Shown in pieces: positions 16,436-25,051 of a stretch of 64,000 nucleotides of DNA. The position numbers were made by a program, and so were the translations under genes. The stretch spans positions 496,001 through 560,000 of the forward strand of contig NZ_CP126625.1 in assembly GCF_030219325.1 (NCBI RefSeq), in the 5' to 3' direction. Positions within the stretch are counted from its first letter, which is position 1, and each line of letters starts with the position of its first letter. The notes beneath the pieces were generated by a model. The model saw nothing but the letters and a program-made list of their open reading frames with translations. It was not told the DNA's origin and ran no database searches. Source of the DNA: Geothrix sp. (GTDB taxonomy: Bacteria > Acidobacteriota > Holophagae > Holophagales > Holophagaceae).

Positions 16436-17131
16436 TCACGCCTCGCAGGCCCGGCCGTCGCGCATCTCGATGTGGCGACTGCCGAGCCGGGCCAGGTCGG
16501 GGTTGTGGGTGACCATGAGGATGGTCAGCCCCGTGGTGCGGTTCAGCTGCTGGAGGATCTCGCCGATCTCGCCGGTGCGCGTGGTGTCCAGGTTGCCCGT
16601 GGGCTCGTCGGCCAGCAGGATCCCGGGCCGGTTCACCAGGGCCCGGGCGATGGCCACCCGCTGCATCTCGCCGCCGGAGATCTGCCCTGGCAGGTGGTTC
16701 ATCCGGTGCTCCATGCCCAGCATGCCCAGCAGGTGTTCCACTTCCCCCTCCACGCCCGGCTTGCGGTAGAAGGCCAGGGGCAGGGCCACGTTCTCCCGCA
16801 CCGTGAGGGTGGGGATCAGGTAGAAGTTCTGGAAGATGTAGCCGAAGATCTCGCGGCGGATCCGCGTGAGATCGCGTTCCCCGAGGACGTCGCCGTTGCC
16901 GAAGATGCGCCGGCCCGCCAGATCCAGCTCGCCCGAGGTGGGGTTCTCCAGGCAGCCCAGCAGGTTCACGAGGGTGGTCTTCCCGGAGCCGGAGGGCCCC
17001 ATGAAGGACACGAACTCACCCTGGCGGATCTGCAGGGACACGCCGTCCAGGGCGCGCACCTCCTCGCTGCCGCGGCCGTAGATCCGTGTGAGCCCCCGGG
17101 CTTCCAGCGCGATGCCGCTTCCGGCGCTCAT
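16436..17131 (-). CDS. ABC transporter ATPase, LolD/MacB type
   Basis: 231-residue ATPase of the MacB/LolD (exporter and lipoprotein-release) family. Seen: Walker A GPSGSGKTTL, the family LLGCLENPTSGE stretch, signature ISGGEMQRVAIARAL, Walker B LLADEPTGNLD and switch-region MVTHNPDLARLG. It overlaps the FtsX-type permease by four bases and would act with it as a mechanotransmission ABC system. It is the last gene of a five-gene minus-strand unit starting with a LuxR-type regulator. Confidence 0.9.
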   Translation of the reverse strand: MSAGSGIALEARGLTRIYGRGSEEVRALDGVSLQIRQGEFVSFMGPSGSGKTTLVNLLGCLENPTSGELDLAGRRIFGNGDVLGERDLTRIRREIFGYIFQNFYLIPTLTVRENVALPLAFYRKPGVEGEVEHLLGMLGMEHRMNHLPGQISGGEMQRVAIARALVNRPGILLADEPTGNLDTTRTGEIGEILQQLNRTTGLTILMVTHNPDLARLGSRHIEMRDGRACEA

Positions 17132-18312
17132 GCTTCACCCCGGATCGAATCCAGGGGCCGGATGCGGCCCGCCTTCCAGGCCGGATACATGCCACTGAGC
17201 AGACCCACGGCCACGATGGTCAGCAGGGTGAGGAGCGACAGCCGGAGGTCGATGGCCACCAGCTCCCCGCCCGGCGCGTAGGGCAGGGCCCGGCGGACCA
17301 GGAGGTCCGAGAGCCGGGCGAAGGCGAGCGCCAGCCCGATGCCCAGGACCCCGCCGCAGGCGCAGAGGATGAGGGTCTCGGTCCAGACCAGGCGGAAGAT
17401 GTCGCCGGGCATGGCGCCCATGGTCTTCAGGATGCCGATCTCGTGCTTGCGCTCCAGCACCGACATGAGCACGGTGTTCACCACGCCCACCATGGCGATG
17501 AGCAGGGCGATGACGGCGATGGAGAGCACCATCACCCGCGCCGTGGCGATGAGCTTCATGATGGTCTGCTTCACCTGGCTGAAGCTCACCACCTGCATGT
17601 CCGGCAGCTGGTACAGCGAGGCCTCCAGGCCGGTGAGATCCGCGTCCTTCCTGGCCTTGATGCCGATGGTGGTGATCTTGTCGAGGCCGGAGATCTTCTG
17701 CAGGGTGCGCAGGGGCACGAAGATGGTGCCGTCGTCCTGGGTGCCGGTGCGCTGGAGAATCCCCACGACCTTGAGCTGCACGTTCTTCTGGGGGACCAGG
17801 ATCAGGTCCCCCACTTCGCGCTGCTCCAGCTCCGCCGCCTCGTAGCCCATGACCGCCTCGGCGGCGTTGGCATCGGCGAACCAGCCGCCCTTGTGGAAGC
17901 GCAGGAAGGGCTTCATGGCCGGGAAGGTGGCGAGGTCCACGCCGAAGTAGCCCGCGATGCCGCCGCCGTCTCCCTTGTTGGGATCGAAGAAGGCCTGCAT
18001 GAGGATGGGCGTCACCTTGTCCACCTCCGGTCTGGATTCGATGGACTTCACCACGCTCTCTTCGATGTAGCGGAGCCCGGCCCCGCCCTGCAGCATCATG
18101 GTGGCGGCCTCGTAGGGGCAGCCCTTGGCCATGACCATGATCTGGTAGCCCATGTTGTCGATGTCGCGGTTCAGCGCCTTCTCATAGCCGCGGTTGAACC
18201 CCAGCAGGCTCACGAGCACCCAGGACGAGAGGATGATGCCCACCAGGGTGAGGCCGGTGCGGGTCTTCTTGCGCAGCAGGTTCTTGGAGGCGATCTGGAA
18301 CTTGCTAATCAT
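17128..18312 (-). CDS. FtsX/MacB-type ABC permease
   Basis: 394-residue permease with four transmembrane helices: one at the N-terminus (LTLVGIILSSWVLVSLLGF), a large periplasmic MacB-core domain (about 50-250), and three at the C-terminus. LERKHEIGILKTMGAMPGDIF is the cytosolic coupling motif of the FtsX superfamily. The periplasmic part holds GCPYEAATMMLQGG, a Cys-containing loop not present in classical MacB. Partner of the ATPase at 16436-17131. The substrate is unknown; the neighbouring secreted proteins are candidates for functional partners. Confidence 0.9.
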   Translation of the reverse strand: MISKFQIASKNLLRKKTRTGLTLVGIILSSWVLVSLLGFNRGYEKALNRDIDNMGYQIMVMAKGCPYEAATMMLQGGAGLRYIEESVVKSIESRPEVDKVTPILMQAFFDPNKGDGGGIAGYFGVDLATFPAMKPFLRFHKGGWFADANAAEAVMGYEAAELEQREVGDLILVPQKNVQLKVVGILQRTGTQDDGTIFVPLRTLQKISGLDKITTIGIKARKDADLTGLEASLYQLPDMQVVSFSQVKQTIMKLIATARVMVLSIAVIALLIAMVGVVNTVLMSVLERKHEIGILKTMGAMPGDIFRLVWTETLILCACGGVLGIGLALAFARLSDLLVRRALPYAPGGELVAIDLRLSLLTLLTIVAVGLLSGMYPAWKAGRIRPLDSIRGEA

Positions 18313-18950
18313 GGCTTCTGCTTCTCGACGGCGTAGAAGAACTCGTCCATCAGGATGAGGTTCTTGTTCAGGGCCCGCAGGACGCCCAGGAAGTCGGTGA
18401 GGGCCTCGGGCACCGGGTTGACGACGGCGGCCAGGCGGCCGCTGCCCTTGCCGGCAATGAAGTCGAAGGCCGCGAAATCCTTGAGGGTCATGCCCACGAA
18501 CTGGGTGCCGAACTTGCGGGCGGTGAACTTGTTCGCCCAGGAACCGGCCACCCGCTGCAGGTAGAAGGCCTTGATGCGGCCCTCGAGATCCAGGGACACG
18601 AAGACCTCCAGCACCCCGAACTGCCCCTTCTGGTTCACGCCGTGGATGTAGCCGATCTTCTCCTTGCCCTTGTAGATCTCGTAGAGGACATAGGGCACGT
18701 CGAGGGGCGCGTAGAGCGCGGGCACGCCGCCGAGCCTTCCCACGACCCGCTTGAATACGGGTTCGCCGCCCCGGCTCGAGAAGGAGAAGGCGATGGTCTT
18801 GAAGCTGGTGGACTCCGGGAAGAGCCGGGGCACGTCGGCGGCGGGGTTGTTCAGCTCGCAGCTGACGGCCGCGGGCAGGGGGGCTGCCACGAGCGCCATG
18901 GGGAGGAGCAGCAGGAGGCGCTTCGACGGGAGGCCGGGCTGGCGGTGCAT
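18309..18950 (-). CDS. Secreted FMN-binding-domain-like protein
   Basis: 213-residue exported protein (signal peptide LLLLLPMALVAAPLPAAVSC). The central segment GYIHGVNQKGQFGVLEVFVSLDLEGRIKAFYL, followed by FTARKFGTQFVGMTLKDFAAFD, has the strand-turn pattern of periplasmic FMN-binding domains (RnfG/NosR type: vgv d.eGkI...F..qF.G). The usual S(T)GAT flavinylation motif near the C-terminus is not clear, so covalent FMN is doubtful. It overlaps the permease gene by four bases and sits in the same exporter operon. Confidence 0.6.
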   Translation of the reverse strand: MHRQPGLPSKRLLLLLPMALVAAPLPAAVSCELNNPAADVPRLFPESTSFKTIAFSFSSRGGEPVFKRVVGRLGGVPALYAPLDVPYVLYEIYKGKEKIGYIHGVNQKGQFGVLEVFVSLDLEGRIKAFYLQRVAGSWANKFTARKFGTQFVGMTLKDFAAFDFIAGKGSGRLAAVVNPVPEALTDFLGVLRALNKNLILMDEFFYAVEKQKP

Positions 18951-18960
18951 GGGGCGTCCC

Positions 18961-19389
18961 CTAGAGATCGAACAGGTAGAGGCCGCGGAGGACCGCCTGG
19001 TTGTTTTTCAGGAAGGAGAACCGGATCTCCCAGTCCCCGGGCATCACCAGCTGCACGGGCAGCAGGTAGACCCCCTTGTTTGAGAGGACGAAGGCCTTCG
19101 GGCCGCTGCTGTGGGCCCCCCGCATGGAGGGCATGTCCGCATCGCCCTGGATGGCGAAGGTCGTGTCCCGCTTCCCATCCAGGGTGAAGATCTCCACCCG
19201 CATGATCGCCGTCCCCAGCTTGGGCTGCTGGGTGAAGCCGTAGGTGAAGTAGTGGTCCTTGCCCAGGGGCACCTTGCGGCCGGGTTGAGGCAGGGAGACG
19301 AAGGTGCCCGGGCCGGGAGCGGGGGCCGCAGCGACGATGGGCGCCACGAGCACCATCCCGAGGAACGACGCGACCAGTGCCTTGGACAT
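18961..19389 (-). CDS. Small secreted protein, YtkA/FixH-like
   Basis: 142-residue exported protein with signal peptide VASFLGMVLVAPIVAAAP. The mature domain is beta-rich and ends with VMPGDWEIRFSFLKNNQAV, a pattern common to YtkA/FixH-like immunoglobulin-type domains (G-x-W-x-L/I). The match is weak. It is encoded 53 bases after the regulator gene and 10 bases before the FMN-binding-like gene, so it belongs to the exporter operon and probably acts in the periplasm with the permease's large outer domain. Confidence 0.6.
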   Translation of the reverse strand: MSKALVASFLGMVLVAPIVAAAPAPGPGTFVSLPQPGRKVPLGKDHYFTYGFTQQPKLGTAIMRVEIFTLDGKRDTTFAIQGDADMPSMRGAHSSGPKAFVLSNKGVYLLPVQLVMPGDWEIRFSFLKNNQAVLRGLYLFDL

Positions 19390-19441
19390 GACCTTGCTCC
19401 TGTGGACTTCCAGCGGTTTGGACGGAGGGGAGAGGTCGATC

Positions 19442-20167
19442 CTACCCCGACAGGGTGGCCATGGGATCGGGGCATCCGAGGGAACCCGCCTCGAGGCCGG
19501 GACGGTGGCCTTGCGCCACCAGGCCCTTCTTGATGGCCAGGGCCGTCAGGGCCTGGATCGTGTGCAGATCGAGCTTCTTCATGAGGCTCGCCCGGTGCTT
19601 CTCCACGGTCTTGGGGCTGATGCCGAGGAACTCGGCGATGGCCTTCGAGCGGTGGCCCTCGGCGACCAGCTTCAGGACCTCGCGTTCCCGGTCCGAGAGG
19701 TCTCCGGTGGCCGCATGGACGGGCCGCAGCTTCCGGTCCCCCAGGAAGTGCGCCACCACGGTGGTGGCGATGGCCGGGGACAGGTACTTCTCGCCGGCCA
19801 GGACGCTTTCGATGGCCTGGAACAGCTCCTCTCCTGAAGAATCCTTCATCACGTAGCCGCAGGCCCCGGCCTGGAGGGCCGAGCAAATGGATTCCTCGGC
19901 GCGGTCGACGGCCAGGGCCAGGATCCGCGTCCCGGGACTGACCCGCCGCACGGCCATGAGCGAATCCGGGCCCTCGAAGCCGGGCAGGGAGAGCGACAGC
20001 ACCATGAGCTCGGGCCGCAGCTGCCCGGCGAGGTGGACCGCCTCCCGCCCATCCACGCCCTCGCCCACGATCTCCAGGTGCGCCTGCGTCGAAAGCAGCA
20101 TGCGCAGGCCCTCCCGCATGAGGGTCTGATCCTCCACGATAACAACGCGGCGCCGACCTTCAGCCAT
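19442..20167 (-). CDS. NarL/LuxR-type response regulator lacking the phosphoacceptor Asp
   Basis: 241-residue regulator: receiver domain (about 6-120) and C-terminal GerE helix-turn-helix (LSDREREVLKLVAEGHRSKAIAEFLGISPKTVEKHRASLMKKL-type, 175-220). The acidic pair E12-D13 and the late Lys (GYVMKDSS) are present, but the acceptor position, usually Asp in LxDLxxPG, is Ser58 (VLSLSLPG). Classical Asp phosphorylation is therefore unlikely. No histidine kinase is encoded nearby. It heads the exporter operon and probably controls it. Confidence 0.88.
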   Translation of the reverse strand: MAEGRRRVVIVEDQTLMREGLRMLLSTQAHLEIVGEGVDGREAVHLAGQLRPELMVLSLSLPGFEGPDSLMAVRRVSPGTRILALAVDRAEESICSALQAGACGYVMKDSSGEELFQAIESVLAGEKYLSPAIATTVVAHFLGDRKLRPVHAATGDLSDREREVLKLVAEGHRSKAIAEFLGISPKTVEKHRASLMKKLDLHTIQALTALAIKKGLVAQGHRPGLEAGSLGCPDPMATLSG

Positions 20168-20290
20168 GCCCTACTCCCCAAGGAGCGTCGGGAAGAACCC
20201 CCATGGCTGGTTTAATGATAACCCACGGGTTGTCTTTACCTCGCCCAGGGAAAGATTACTCCCCCATCCGTTGAATGAGAAGGCTTCATA

Positions 20291-20887
20291 TCACTTCATG
20301 GCCGCCAGCTGGTTCCGGAGGGCGGCGCAGGCCCGGGCCCGGTGGCTGAGGCCATGCTTGAGGTCGCTGGGCAGCTCGCCGAAGGTCCGGTCGTGGCCTT
20401 CCGGGAGGAAGATGGGGTCGTAGCCGAAGCCACCCTCGCCGCGGGGCTCGAAGGCCAGGCTGCCCTCCACGCTGCCGCTGACGGTGAAGGGCCCGCCCTG
20501 CATCCCCGTGAAGGCCAGCACGCACACGAACCGGGCCCTGCGCGCCGCGCCCTCGGGCAGCATGGCCAGCAGGCGGCGGTTCCTGTCGCGGTAGGCGGGC
20601 AGGTCCGGGGCGAAGCGGGCGCTCAGCACGCCGGGCCCGCCCCAGAGGGCATCCACGCAGAGGCCCGAATCATCGGCCAGCACACCGTCCACGGGCTCGG
20701 TGCCGTGTTCGAGCCACCAGGCCCGGGCCCCCTCGGCCTTCTGCAGGGCGTTGTCCTGAAAAAAGGCGCCAGTCTCCGGAAGCTCTGGGGCGTCCACAGG
20801 CCAGGGCACGAACTGCAGATCAGGAAGCAGCTCCGCGAACTCGCGCAGCTTGCCGGCGTTGCGGGAGGCTAGGAGGACTTTCAGCAC
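20291..20887 (-). CDS. rdgB: XTP/dITP diphosphatase (RdgB/HAM1)
   Basis: 198-residue house-cleaning pyrophosphatase that hydrolyses inosine, xanthosine and related non-canonical triphosphates. Seen: N-terminal LLASRNAGKLREFAELL (the S/T-x-N-x-x-K signature), FQDNALQKAEGA, VLADDSGLCVDAL with the metal-binding DDSGL, and GEGGFGYDPIFLPEG. Length matches the family (about 195). It overlaps the E1-like gene upstream by seven bases. Cytosolic, constitutive role. Confidence 0.93.
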   Translation of the reverse strand: MLKVLLASRNAGKLREFAELLPDLQFVPWPVDAPELPETGAFFQDNALQKAEGARAWWLEHGTEPVDGVLADDSGLCVDALWGGPGVLSARFAPDLPAYRDRNRRLLAMLPEGAARRARFVCVLAFTGMQGGPFTVSGSVEGSLAFEPRGEGGFGYDPIFLPEGHDRTFGELPSDLKHGLSHRARACAALRNQLAAMK

Positions 20888-21882
20888 CCCACCACCTCGG
20901 TGTACCAGCTGCGCGCCCGCTCGGGGGTCATGGGGCCGTGGACGAGGGCGCGGCCGTCGGCGAAGAGGGTGATCTCGTCGGCGCCATCGCGGCCCTTGAG
21001 CATCAGGCCCGCCTGCTTCCAGGGGCTGCGGGTGCGGGTCTCCAGACGGCCCTTCAGGGCTTCGAGGTCGAGCTTGCCGGGCGGGTTCACGCGGATCTGC
21101 ACGCCCTCCAGACCGCAGAGGGCGCTGGCCCTCAGGCTCCAGCGCGCATCCAGGAACTCGGTGACCTTGTCCGTGCAGAAGCGGCAGCGGGTCTTCGGGG
21201 GCGTCAGGAACTGCCGCTCGTCATGCCAGAAGTCGAAGCGGGCCAGGTCGGCGTGGGGCGCTTTCCCCGCGAGGACCTTCATGGCCTCCAGGGCCGCCCA
21301 GCTGCCGATGACGCCCACGGTGGGGCCCAGCACGCCGGCGCTGTCGCAGGTATCCACGTCGCCGCCGGTCGGAGGCTCCTCGATGAGGCACCGCAGGCAG
21401 GGCGTGTGGGGCGGGTTCAGGGGCCACACGACCCCCTCGCCGCCGATGGCCCCGGCGTAAATCCAGGGGGTGCCCGTGAGGAGGGCCACGTCGTTGATGA
21501 GGAAGCGGGCCTCGAAGTTGTCGGTGCCATCGCAGATGAGGTCGAAACCCGACAGCAGCTCGCGGGCGTTGCCGCTGGTGAGGTCGGCCACCACGGGCCT
21601 CAGGTCGATGCTGGAGTTGGCCTCGGCCAACCGCTCGGCCGCCACCTCGGCCTTGGGCCGCCCCAGATCCGATTCGCCGTAGAGGAGCTGCCGCTGGAGG
21701 TTGGAGGCCTCCACCAGGTCCCGGTCGATGAGGGTGAGATGCCCCACGCCGGCCCGCGCCAGCCAGGGCGCGATGACCGAGCCCGTGGCGCCCAGGCCGA
21801 GGACCGCCACCCGCTTGGCGCGCAGCGCATCATCGGCTTCGCGGCCGAGAAAAATGCGCTGCTTGGCGTAGCGATCGCTCAT
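20881..21882 (-). CDS. ThiF/MoeB-type E1-like adenylyltransferase
   Basis: 333-residue protein of the ThiF/MoeB/HesA family, which adenylates the C-terminal Gly of a ubiquitin-like sulfur carrier. Seen: nucleotide motif GLGATGSVIAPWLARAGVG, DRDxVExSNLQRQ (IDRDLVEASNLQRQ), DGTDNFEARFLIND, zinc pairs CLRC and CRFC, and the Cys in DTCDSAGVLGPTVGVIG that aligns with the MoeB crossover loop. The rhodanese domain common in MoeZ is absent; instead about 90 residues of unknown C-terminal sequence follow. No ThiS/MoaD-like gene lies next to it, so thiamin, molybdopterin or cysteine supply are all possible. Confidence 0.88.
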   Translation of the reverse strand: MSDRYAKQRIFLGREADDALRAKRVAVLGLGATGSVIAPWLARAGVGHLTLIDRDLVEASNLQRQLLYGESDLGRPKAEVAAERLAEANSSIDLRPVVADLTSGNARELLSGFDLICDGTDNFEARFLINDVALLTGTPWIYAGAIGGEGVVWPLNPPHTPCLRCLIEEPPTGGDVDTCDSAGVLGPTVGVIGSWAALEAMKVLAGKAPHADLARFDFWHDERQFLTPPKTRCRFCTDKVTEFLDARWSLRASALCGLEGVQIRVNPPGKLDLEALKGRLETRTRSPWKQAGLMLKGRDGADEITLFADGRALVHGPMTPERARSWYTEVVGC

Positions 21883-21910
21883 TTGGAGTCCTCAGTCCTC
21901 AGGCTTCAGT

Positions 21911-21941
21911 CTAAAAGCAACGGCGCCCCGACGGGGCGCCG
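21911..21941 (-). terminator. Rho-independent terminator
   Basis: Perfect hairpin GGCGCCCC-GTC-GGGGCGCC on the minus strand (21922-21940) followed by GTTGCTTTTAG. It lies between the unknown gene at 21972-22436 and the E1-like gene, so it ends the former's transcript. The T tract is short but the stem is strong. Confidence 0.75.
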
Positions 21942-21971
21942 CACTCAGGATTGAGGACTCAGTCCTAAAAG

Positions 21972-22436
21972 TTAGTTGCCCGCCTGGCCGGCCTCGGCCA
22001 TGGCCTTCTCGTACTCGGCCTGGAGGCGGCTGGCGTCGGAGATGGCGAACTTGTAGACATATTCAAAGCGGTCGCCGCCCTTGGTGAGGGCGATGATCAC
22101 TTCGTAGACGCCCTCGCTGCCCACTTCGAAGGGGCTGGCGATGACGTTGAAGGTGCCTTCCTTGGCGCCATCGGGGATCTGCACGTCGCTGTCGCGAATC
22201 ACGTCCTTGCGGTCGCCGGTGGGGCTCACGATGGAGAAGCCGAACTTGAACTGGCCGTCCATGCGGGAGAAGCGGGTGTAGAAGCACACCTTGGGCAGGG
22301 TGAAGGGCACCTGGGGCACCACGATGTGGTGGTCGTACAGGCCCATCAGCGATGTCTTGCCGCCCATCTCCTGGCGGATGTCGTCGCAAAGCAGCGTAAA
22401 TTCGTGCTTGGGGGCCTTGATCTGGACTTCTTGCAT
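21972..22436 (-). CDS. Conserved unknown protein (DUF6941-like)
   Basis: 154-residue soluble protein. ATG 22436 follows GGAG at proper distance; the longer upstream frame is unlikely. The N-terminal pattern LLCDDIRQEMGGKTSLMGLYDHHIVVPQVPFTLPK resembles a family of short bacterial proteins that begin with L-C-D-D-x-R...GK.S.xGxY (I recall it as DUF6941; not verified). The body is beta-rich, the last 30 residues helical. No transmembrane or catalytic motif. Divergent from the nucleotidase gene; followed by a strong terminator, so monocistronic. Confidence 0.72.
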   Translation of the reverse strand: MQEVQIKAPKHEFTLLCDDIRQEMGGKTSLMGLYDHHIVVPQVPFTLPKVCFYTRFSRMDGQFKFGFSIVSPTGDRKDVIRDSDVQIPDGAKEGTFNVIASPFEVGSEGVYEVIIALTKGGDRFEYVYKFAISDASRLQAEYEKAMAEAGQAGN

Positions 22437-22537
22437 GGGGGGCTCCGAAAGAGGGGGCATCCTTGGGTGAGGGGAAAGTTTACCCTTGAAGTCGGCCCCA
22501 TCCAACCCTGGGTTGCCGGAGTCACCGTGGAGCGCGC

Positions 22538-24145
22538 ATGCGTCATTGGTTCTGGATCCTGCTGATCACCTTGGGCCTCCAGGCTCAAGAGGCCCGGATT
22601 CAGATTCTTGGGACCACCGACATGCACGGCCACGTGCTGGCCGAGGACACCTTCAGCCTGCAGGCGGCGAACCAAGGATGGGCAAAGGTCACAACTCTGA
22701 TCCGGCGCCAGCAGGCGCTGAACCCCAACACGATCCTGGTGGACTGCGGCGACACGATCCAGGGCGAGCCGGTCAACTACGTGCGGAACGCGCTCCGCCG
22801 CGACCTGCCCGAACCCAGCGTGGCCATCATGAACGCCCTGGGGTTCTCCGCCATGGCGGTGGGGAACCACGACTACGATTTCGGTCTTCCCGTCCTCCGC
22901 GAGGTGGAGAAGCAGGCGAAGTTCCCCTTCCTGTCCGCCAACACCGTGGACGCCAAGGGGCGGCCGGGCTTCCAGTCCCATGCCCTGGTGACGGTGGCGG
23001 GCGTTCGGGTGGCCCTGGTGGGCTTCACCACGCCCGGGGTGCCGGCCATGACCGAGCCTGCCAATTTCGCCGGCCTGGCCTTCCAGGACATCGTCGCCAC
23101 GGCACGGCGTCTGGTCCCCTACCTGCGCGACAAGGAGAAGGCCGACGTGGTCATCGTCCTGATGCACTCCGGGCTGGGCGCGCTGCAGGGAGCGGAGGGC
23201 GACGAGAACGCCGCGCTCCGGCTGGCAGATCAGGTGCCGGGTCTGGACGCCATCTTCACGGGCCACACCCACCAGGCGCTCCAGACTGGGCACAAGGGTG
23301 TACCCATCGTCCAGGCAGGCTGCTTCGGCCGCGCCCTGGCGGTGGTGGACCTGGACCTGCGGCAGGAGAAGGGCCGCTGGCGGGTGGTGGCGAGCGCCGG
23401 CCGGATCATGAAACCCGATGACCAGACGCCCACCGATCCGGACGTTCTCAGCCTGACGGCGGAACTTCGCGCCGCCACGGACCGCTACCTCGACACGGCC
23501 GCCACCAACCTGCTGGTGGACCTCGACAGCCGCTGGTCGCGGATGGAGGATACGCCGCTCATGCAGCTCATCCACCAAGTGCAACGGCAGGCGACGGGCG
23601 CCCAGCTGTCGGCGGCGGCGAGCCCCGGGCCGAGGCTCTTCATCCCCAAGGGACCGACGAGCGTGCGCCAGTTCTACGCCCTGGCGCCCTTCGAAAGCCA
23701 GGTCGCGCGGATCCGCATCACGGGCGATCAGCTGAAGCGCTACCTGGAGCACGGGGCACGGCACTACGTCTTGAGCTGGCAGCCGGAGCTGTACAACCGC
23801 GAGGTCCCCTTCTACAACTACGACATGGTGGACGGCGTGAGCTATGCGCTGGACCTCGGCAAGCCCGTGGGCAGCCGCGTGCGGAACCTCAGCTACCAGG
23901 GCCAGCCCGTGAAGCCGGACCAGGTCTTCACCCTGGCGCTCTCCACCTACCGCCTGCGCGGAGGTGGAGGCTACATGGACGCCATCCGGTTCACGGGCGC
24001 GCCCGACCTGATCACGCCGGCCTCCCAGCGGAACCTCCTCCTCGAGCATGTCCTGGGCCGTCCCACGCTGAATCCCGTCCCCACGAACACCTGGCGGACG
24101 ATCCCCTTCCTGGATCGGGAGCGGGTGCTGAGCCTGGCGGGCTGA
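22538..24145 (+). CDS. Periplasmic 5'-nucleotidase / 2',3'-cyclic phosphodiesterase family
   Basis: 535-residue secreted two-metal phosphoesterase. Signal peptide at 1-16 (FWILLITLGLQAQ). Metallophosphatase motifs: TTDMHGHV, CGDTIQGEP, GFSAMAVGNHDYDFG, HSGLG and GHTHQ. The C-terminal 5'-nucleotidase domain (from about residue 330) contains NYDMVDGVSYALDL and STYRLRGGGGYMDAI, closer to CpdB/YfkN proteins than to UshA. It probably salvages phosphate and nucleosides from nucleotides outside the inner membrane. Convergent with the next gene, six bases apart. Confidence 0.9.
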   Translation: MRHWFWILLITLGLQAQEARIQILGTTDMHGHVLAEDTFSLQAANQGWAKVTTLIRRQQALNPNTILVDCGDTIQGEPVNYVRNALRRDLPEPSVAIMNALGFSAMAVGNHDYDFGLPVLREVEKQAKFPFLSANTVDAKGRPGFQSHALVTVAGVRVALVGFTTPGVPAMTEPANFAGLAFQDIVATARRLVPYLRDKEKADVVIVLMHSGLGALQGAEGDENAALRLADQVPGLDAIFTGHTHQALQTGHKGVPIVQAGCFGRALAVVDLDLRQEKGRWRVVASAGRIMKPDDQTPTDPDVLSLTAELRAATDRYLDTAATNLLVDLDSRWSRMEDTPLMQLIHQVQRQATGAQLSAAASPGPRLFIPKGPTSVRQFYALAPFESQVARIRITGDQLKRYLEHGARHYVLSWQPELYNREVPFYNYDMVDGVSYALDLGKPVGSRVRNLSYQGQPVKPDQVFTLALSTYRLRGGGGYMDAIRFTGAPDLITPASQRNLLLEHVLGRPTLNPVPTNTWRTIPFLDRERVLSLAG

Positions 24146-24151
24146 CGCGGC

Positions 24152-25051
24152 CTACTTCACCTTCACCAGCATCAACCCGCCCCTGGGGTTGACGAAGACG
24201 GCATCGGAATCCAGGAGGCCCACCAGGATGTGGGACTCATCCAGTCCCGTGGGGAGGAATTCCAGGCGGGACTGGGCGAAGTCGAGGCGCGCGAGGGCCA
24301 GGCCCTGGAGCTGGGCGCGCAGGGAGGTGGGGATCTGGGAGGCCCGGACCGCGGCGAAGACCACGCCCTTGCCGGGCCAGATCGCCAGGGGACCGCGCTC
24401 CACCACGTAGCCCTCGAGGGCGGGCGCGGCCTGGCCCGGGCCCAGCAGGAGGTTGGTCTCCCCGAGCTTCCTGCCGGTGGCGCCTTCCAGGATGGCGAGG
24501 TTCAGGGCATTCCCGTCGGCCATCAGCACATTGCCCGAATCATCCAGGACGACCGGGCGGCGGTTCTGGGGCGCGGGACCATCGCCCTTGCTGGGCTTGG
24601 CGCCGAAGGACCACATCAGGCCCCCCTTGAAGTCGCGCTTCTCGAGGTACGGCTCCGGGGCCTTGAAGGACAGCACGAAACCCTTGGCATCCCAGCAGAC
24701 ATCGCCCACTTCGGCGGGGAGCCTGAGGTTGAGGATGACGCGCCCCGTCTTGTCGATCTGGGTGATCGTGGTGCCCCGGGCGATCCAGGCGTTGTTGCGG
24801 GGGTCCATCACCCAGCGTTCGGGCGGCTCGTCGGACTTGCCCGTGGGCACGCTGCCGAGCACGCCCCCGTCGCGCAGCCAGGTGTAGAGCATCCGGCTGG
24901 CGGGGTCGAAGAAGGTGAAGGAGTCGTCCTTGTCCTGCTTGGCCCAGCTGCGGGCCTGGGTGGCGGCATCCCAGGACTGGGCGCGCAGGGCCGGGACGGA
25001 CAGGCCGATCATGGCGCTCAGGATGGATAAGCGGATGCAGCTATTCCTCAC
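24152..25051 (-). CDS. Secreted protein of unknown function, possible beta-propeller
   Basis: 299-residue exported protein with signal peptide (LSILSAMIGLSVPALRAQS). Repeated strand units with W and G-D motifs (FFDPASRMLYTWLRDGG, RWVMDPRNNAWIARG, VVLDDSGNVLMADGN) suggest a beta-propeller of NHL type. No catalytic residues recognised. The C-terminal FLPTGLDESHILVGL echoes YPGIDESYLD in the protein at 15239-16339, so the two may be distant relatives. Single gene. Confidence 0.7.
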   Translation of the reverse strand: MRNSCIRLSILSAMIGLSVPALRAQSWDAATQARSWAKQDKDDSFTFFDPASRMLYTWLRDGGVLGSVPTGKSDEPPERWVMDPRNNAWIARGTTITQIDKTGRVILNLRLPAEVGDVCWDAKGFVLSFKAPEPYLEKRDFKGGLMWSFGAKPSKGDGPAPQNRRPVVLDDSGNVLMADGNALNLAILEGATGRKLGETNLLLGPGQAAPALEGYVVERGPLAIWPGKGVVFAAVRASQIPTSLRAQLQGLALARLDFAQSRLEFLPTGLDESHILVGLLDSDAVFVNPRGGLMLVKVK

